DNA from: JBEEJL01 sp043744215
Lineage (GTDB): Bacteria > Pseudomonadota > Gammaproteobacteria > Burkholderiales > JBEEJL01
Length of the DNA stretch: 8,229 nucleotides
Assembly: GCA_043744215.1 (NCBI GenBank)
Contig: JAYTVC010000007.1
Coordinates: forward strand, 1-8,229
Direction: 5' to 3'
The position numbers and the translations under genes are program-made. Below, one piece after another: positions 5,620-8,229 of the stretch (within the stretch, counting starts at the first letter, position 1; the number at the start of each line of letters is the position of its first letter). Under the pieces are notes generated by a model. The model saw nothing but the letters and a program-made list of their open reading frames with translations, ran no database searches and was not told the origin of the DNA.

Positions 5620-7428
5620 ATGAATAATTTTACAACTCGCAGTTGCAAAAACCCTGCTGAAAAAATTATAAAATCGTTGCGTCATCAAGTTTTAGGCCAC
5701 GTACATTTATTTGTCTCACAGCGTTTTGTCAGGTTGGCTGATCGCTTGCGAAATACATTTCCCACCCTGTTTTTCGCTGCGCTTGCATTGATTATCTCAT
5801 TCAGCGCCGCCGCAGGACCAACACCCGCCTCAGCCAGCAATGTAATTCAGTTGGAAAACGCCAAGACTGTCGAGCAGGGCGTGACGCAACAATGGCAACT
5901 GACTCATTACGCTGCACAACGTGAAATCGAAGGTTACGCGTCGGCCACCAGCATCAATCGCGGCGAGTCGATTAACTTTCACGTGAGCACGGTTGACCCG
6001 ACCTATACGCTCACGGTATATCGCGCGGGTTGGTATGGCGGCAATGGCGGGCGGCAATTGCATGGGCCCATTCAACTGAACGGCGTGAAGCAGCCGACGT
6101 GTCCAGTAGTAGACGAGGCCACTTCGCTGATCGAATGTAACTGGAGCGTGTCGTATTCCCTTAACGTACCGGCCACGCCGGCCGATGCTGCCGCGGCCGG
6201 CTATTGGGCCAGCGGCGTCTATCTGGTGAAGCTGACCGGCTCAAGCGGCAAACAGAGTTACATCGCGTTTGATGTGCGCGATGACGGCCGCCCTTCCGCC
6301 ATCCTGTTTCAAAATGCGGTGACCAGTTACCAGGCGTACAACGGATGGGGCGGCAAGTCGCTCTATCCATACAACAGCAGCAGCGGCAAACGCGCATATA
6401 AAGTGTCGTTCAACCGGCCCTATGACAAAGGTGCCGGTGGGTTTATGCATTACGAATTGAAAGCCCTGCGCTTCCTTGAGCGCGAGGGTTACGACGTCAG
6501 CTATGCGACAGATATTGACAACCATGTAAGTGGCGCGCAACTACTCACACCTGCGCGGCATAAGCTGTTCATGATCGCGGGCCATGATGAATATTGGACC
6601 AGGCAAATGCGCGACAACGTGGAAACAGCGCGCAACCAGGGCGTCAACCTCGCGTTTTTCGGCGCCAACAGCGCGTATTGGCAAATCCGTCTCGACCCAT
6701 CAAGCGCCGGCCAAATCAATGGCAGCCAACCCAATCGCACCATCGTCGCTTATAAAGACAAGGCACTTGATCCCTATGCCACAACCGACCCCGCGCAACT
6801 GACCGTAAAATTCCGTGACCCCCAAATCAACCGCCCCGAAGCCTCACTGATCGGCGGCATGTACGATTACGATCCTGTTGATACCGACATCGTCATCGCT
6901 GATTGCCTCACCTGGGTGTGTGCCGGAACGCAATTAAAACCTGGCGGTGTACTGCGCGGATTACTGGGCCATGAAGCGGATGGGCTGAATGCCGCATCGC
7001 CGCCCGGCACCGCGATCATCGCCGCCTCGCCCTACGCGGCCGATAATCAAACGCGTTTTGCCCACATGACCTATTACGAGCATGGCAGTGGCGCACAAGT
7101 GTTCAATAGTGGCACCATGTTCTGGGCCTACGGCCTTGATGACTGCGGCGTGCGCCCGACACTGGTCAATGCCGACGCACAACAAATGACGCGAAATATC
7201 CTGAACCGCCTCGCCGGCACCCCCGCCAAAGCTACTGCTGATGTAAGCCGTAGCGGCGACAACCCGCCCGGCAACAATCAGGCCGGCCATTGTGTTTTTG
7301 GCGGCGAACCCGGGACTGTGGATTGGCGCAGAAAACTGCGCTCCTATCTCAAAGCGCTCTGGCTGCCGGCAGCTATTTTATTTTTTGGCGCTGCGCTGTT
7401 TGGGTTGTGGCGGTGGCGCAAAAAATAA
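5620..7428 (+). CDS. Exported N,N-dimethylformamidase beta-subunit-like protein with C-terminal membrane tail, copy 4
   Basis: This is a 602-residue protein from ATG 5620; an in-frame TTG at 5611 is the alternative, and neither has a clear ribosome-binding site. The N-terminus is unlike the other copies: about 46 mostly basic residues, a hydrophobic segment (about 47-61) and likely signal peptidase I cleavage after Ala65 (SAAA/GP). There is no lipobox. The Pro-Thr linker is reduced to PTPASAS before the shared NVIQLENAKT start of the domain. Family blocks follow: YRAGWYGG (Met replaced by Ala), NGWGGKSLY, REGYDVSY, GHDEYW (His322, Glu324), an INGSQ loop, CLTWVC and His488 in YYEHGSG, so the presumed catalytic positions are kept. 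The C-terminus has a Cys (558) in AGHCVFGG, a basic amphipathic stretch, a membrane segment (about 579-597) and RWRKK at the end. This resembles a CTERM-type tail with an insertion between Cys and membrane segment. It probably resides in the membrane or at the surface; substrate unknown. Confidence 0.88.
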   Translation: MNNFTTRSCKNPAEKIIKSLRHQVLGHVHLFVSQRFVRLADRLRNTFPTLFFAALALIISFSAAAGPTPASASNVIQLENAKTVEQGVTQQWQLTHYAAQREIEGYASATSINRGESINFHVSTVDPTYTLTVYRAGWYGGNGGRQLHGPIQLNGVKQPTCPVVDEATSLIECNWSVSYSLNVPATPADAAAAGYWASGVYLVKLTGSSGKQSYIAFDVRDDGRPSAILFQNAVTSYQAYNGWGGKSLYPYNSSSGKRAYKVSFNRPYDKGAGGFMHYELKALRFLEREGYDVSYATDIDNHVSGAQLLTPARHKLFMIAGHDEYWTRQMRDNVETARNQGVNLAFFGANSAYWQIRLDPSSAGQINGSQPNRTIVAYKDKALDPYATTDPAQLTVKFRDPQINRPEASLIGGMYDYDPVDTDIVIADCLTWVCAGTQLKPGGVLRGLLGHEADGLNAASPPGTAIIAASPYAADNQTRFAHMTYYEHGSGAQVFNSGTMFWAYGLDDCGVRPTLVNADAQQMTRNILNRLAGTPAKATADVSRSGDNPPGNNQAGHCVFGGEPGTVDWRRKLRSYLKALWLPAAILFFGAALFGLWRWRKK

Positions 7429-7631
7429 CGCTGCCGAATATCCCTGCCATCACTAATGAATATTTAAATAACTTCGCGACTGCCTTGTAATTTGCCCATT
7501 CTCGCCTATGCTTTGTATTGAAGCTCTATGCAAAACAATAGGGCGCTCATAGCGGACTCCGGGGTTTTCTGAGTCTGAATAAACGTTGTGATTAACCTAT
7601 TTTTCTATTTGGCGGTGCTATACAAAAATAT

Positions 7632-7635
7632 GGAG
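7632..7635 (+). promoter_or_regulatory. Ribosome-binding site of gene 5
   Basis: GGAG lies 8 bases before ATG 7644 and supports that start over the adjacent in-frame GTG at 7641. It is the clearest ribosome-binding site in the window. Confidence 0.6.
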
Positions 7636-7643
7636 TGACAGTG

Positions 7644-8229
7644 ATGCACCCACTTCACTTGCTGAAGGTCCGGCCGAATTTCGATCCGCTTCGTGCTGTT
7701 GCGGCCCGGTCATTTATAACGAGGCGAATTTACGGCAGCGCAAAGCGCTTGCCGCTCGCTGCAGCGCTCCTGTTGGCACTGCCCTCGCCAGCCTTGGCAC
7801 TACCTTCCGTCTTATCAGTCAGCAATACCAGCGTGAGCGAAGGACAGGCCGCCGTTTTTACGGCAACCCTCAGTGAGGTTCCGCTTGCACCGGCGAGCTT
7901 CCGCTTGAGTTTGGGTGGCGGCACCGCCACAGCTGGCCTCGATTATTCACGTACGCTGGAATTTTCAACCGATGGCGGCGTCAATTACCTTTCGTTGGCC
8001 TCTGGCGGTAACGCGGGCATACCGATCGGTGTAACCTCGTTACTGGTGCGGGTTACCACGCTGCCTGACAACTTGGTCGAACCGACTGAAAGCTATCGTT
8101 TAACCGTCACGCCCGTATCAGGAGCCACCGGGACATCACGCAGAGGAACCGGCAGCATCGTTGATGCCACACCAACTCCCACACCGACGCCAACACCAAC
8201 GCCCACACCGACGCCAACGCCAACGCCAA
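7644..8229 (+). CDS. Exported Calx-beta domain protein with Pro-Thr linker (3' end missing)
   Basis: The frame is open from ATG 7644 to the window end (195 codons). Residues 1-35 are a long basic n-region, 36-52 a hydrophobic segment ending PALA, with likely cleavage before Leu53. Residues about 56-175 match a Calx-beta domain: VSVSNTSVSEGQAAVFTATL at the start, a GTATAGLDY block, and DNLVEPTESYRLTV near the end. Acidic residues at the usual calcium-binding places are Glu66, Asp100, Asp142, Glu146 and Glu149. From residue 176 the chain becomes (Thr-Pro)n and runs off the edge. In genes 1-3 such a linker immediately precedes the dimethylformamidase-like domain, so a fifth copy fused to a Calx-beta domain is a reasonable guess, but nothing beyond the linker is visible. 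Start choice rests on the GGAG site. It lies 215 bases after gene 4 with no convincing promoter or terminator between. Confidence 0.82.
   Translation, partial: MHPLHLLKVRPNFDPLRAVAARSFITRRIYGSAKRLPLAAALLLALPSPALALPSVLSVSNTSVSEGQAAVFTATLSEVPLAPASFRLSLGGGTATAGLDYSRTLEFSTDGGVNYLSLASGGNAGIPIGVTSLLVRVTTLPDNLVEPTESYRLTVTPVSGATGTSRRGTGSIVDATPTPTPTPTPTPTPTPTPTP
8169..8229 (+). repeat. Pro-Thr-coding tandem repeat at the right edge
   Basis: ACN-CCN codon repeats encode at least ten Thr-Pro pairs in gene 5 and continue past the window. Unit sequences (CCCACACCGACG, CCAACACCAACG and variants) are the same kind as at the left edge. Confidence 0.9.

Noticed and set aside
1929..7428. Calling these genes true N,N-dimethylformamidases (dmfA2)
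   Set aside because: Family membership is supported, but the proteins are exported, lack a visible alpha-subunit partner and are multicopy, so the DMF-degrading function and gene symbol cannot be transferred.
7555..7575. Terminator or operator in the gene 4-gene 5 gap
   Set aside because: GACTC/GAGTC is only a 5-bp inverted repeat with an 11-base loop and no T tract. The rest of 7429-7643 shows nothing I can support apart from the ribosome-binding site.
7619..7624. TATACA as a -10 box for gene 5
   Set aside because: No acceptable -35 hexamer lies 16-18 bases upstream, and the message would begin on top of the ribosome-binding site.

Overview
The window is almost entirely a head-to-tail array of four related plus-strand genes, followed by the start of a fifth. 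All four encode large exported proteins of the N,N-dimethylformamidase beta-subunit-like family (the 'DMFA2_C' type of domain). They are recognised by shared blocks: RMGWYGG, YQAYNxWGGKSLY, FLEREGYDVSY and GHDEYW. The host looks like a Gram-negative proteobacterium of moderate GC content, probably beta or gamma. The grounds are outer-membrane-type lipoboxes (Cys followed by Ala or Ser), C-terminal Cys/hydrophobic/Arg sorting tails, and Pro-Thr linkers. I cannot name the genus.

Layout: gene 1 (1-1806) enters from the left already inside a Pro-Thr repeat. It carries the complete enzyme-like domain and a GGGC...hydrophobic...RR tail. Gene 2 (1929-3596) is a lipoprotein with the same core but several changed positions and no C-terminal tail. 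A region with two stem-loops follows, the second resembling a terminator. Gene 3 (3771-5513) has both a lipobox and a Cys-type C-terminal tail. Gene 4 (5620-7428) has an ordinary signal peptide behind a long basic N-terminus, almost no Pro-Thr linker, and a C-terminal membrane segment. Gene 5 (7644 to the right edge) has a signal peptide, one Calx-beta domain, and a Pro-Thr linker that runs off the window. No gap exceeds 300 bases. The longest (7429-7643) contains only a ribosome-binding site that I can support.

How they fit together: the array looks like repeated duplication of one secreted, putatively metal-dependent amidase-like protein. The copies diversified in how they are anchored (lipid, C-terminal sorting signal, both, or signal peptide plus tail) and in how long a Pro-Thr stalk lifts the domain off the membrane. 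Shared loops and indels group copies 1+4 and 2+3 in the N-terminal half, but 3+4 and 1+2 in the C-terminal half, which suggests recombination between copies. No small alpha-subunit gene of the classical cytoplasmic dimethylformamidase is visible. Substrate and function are therefore unknown, and DMF hydrolysis should not be assumed.

Both window edges fall inside the same kind of Pro-Thr-coding repeat, so the array may continue on either side.
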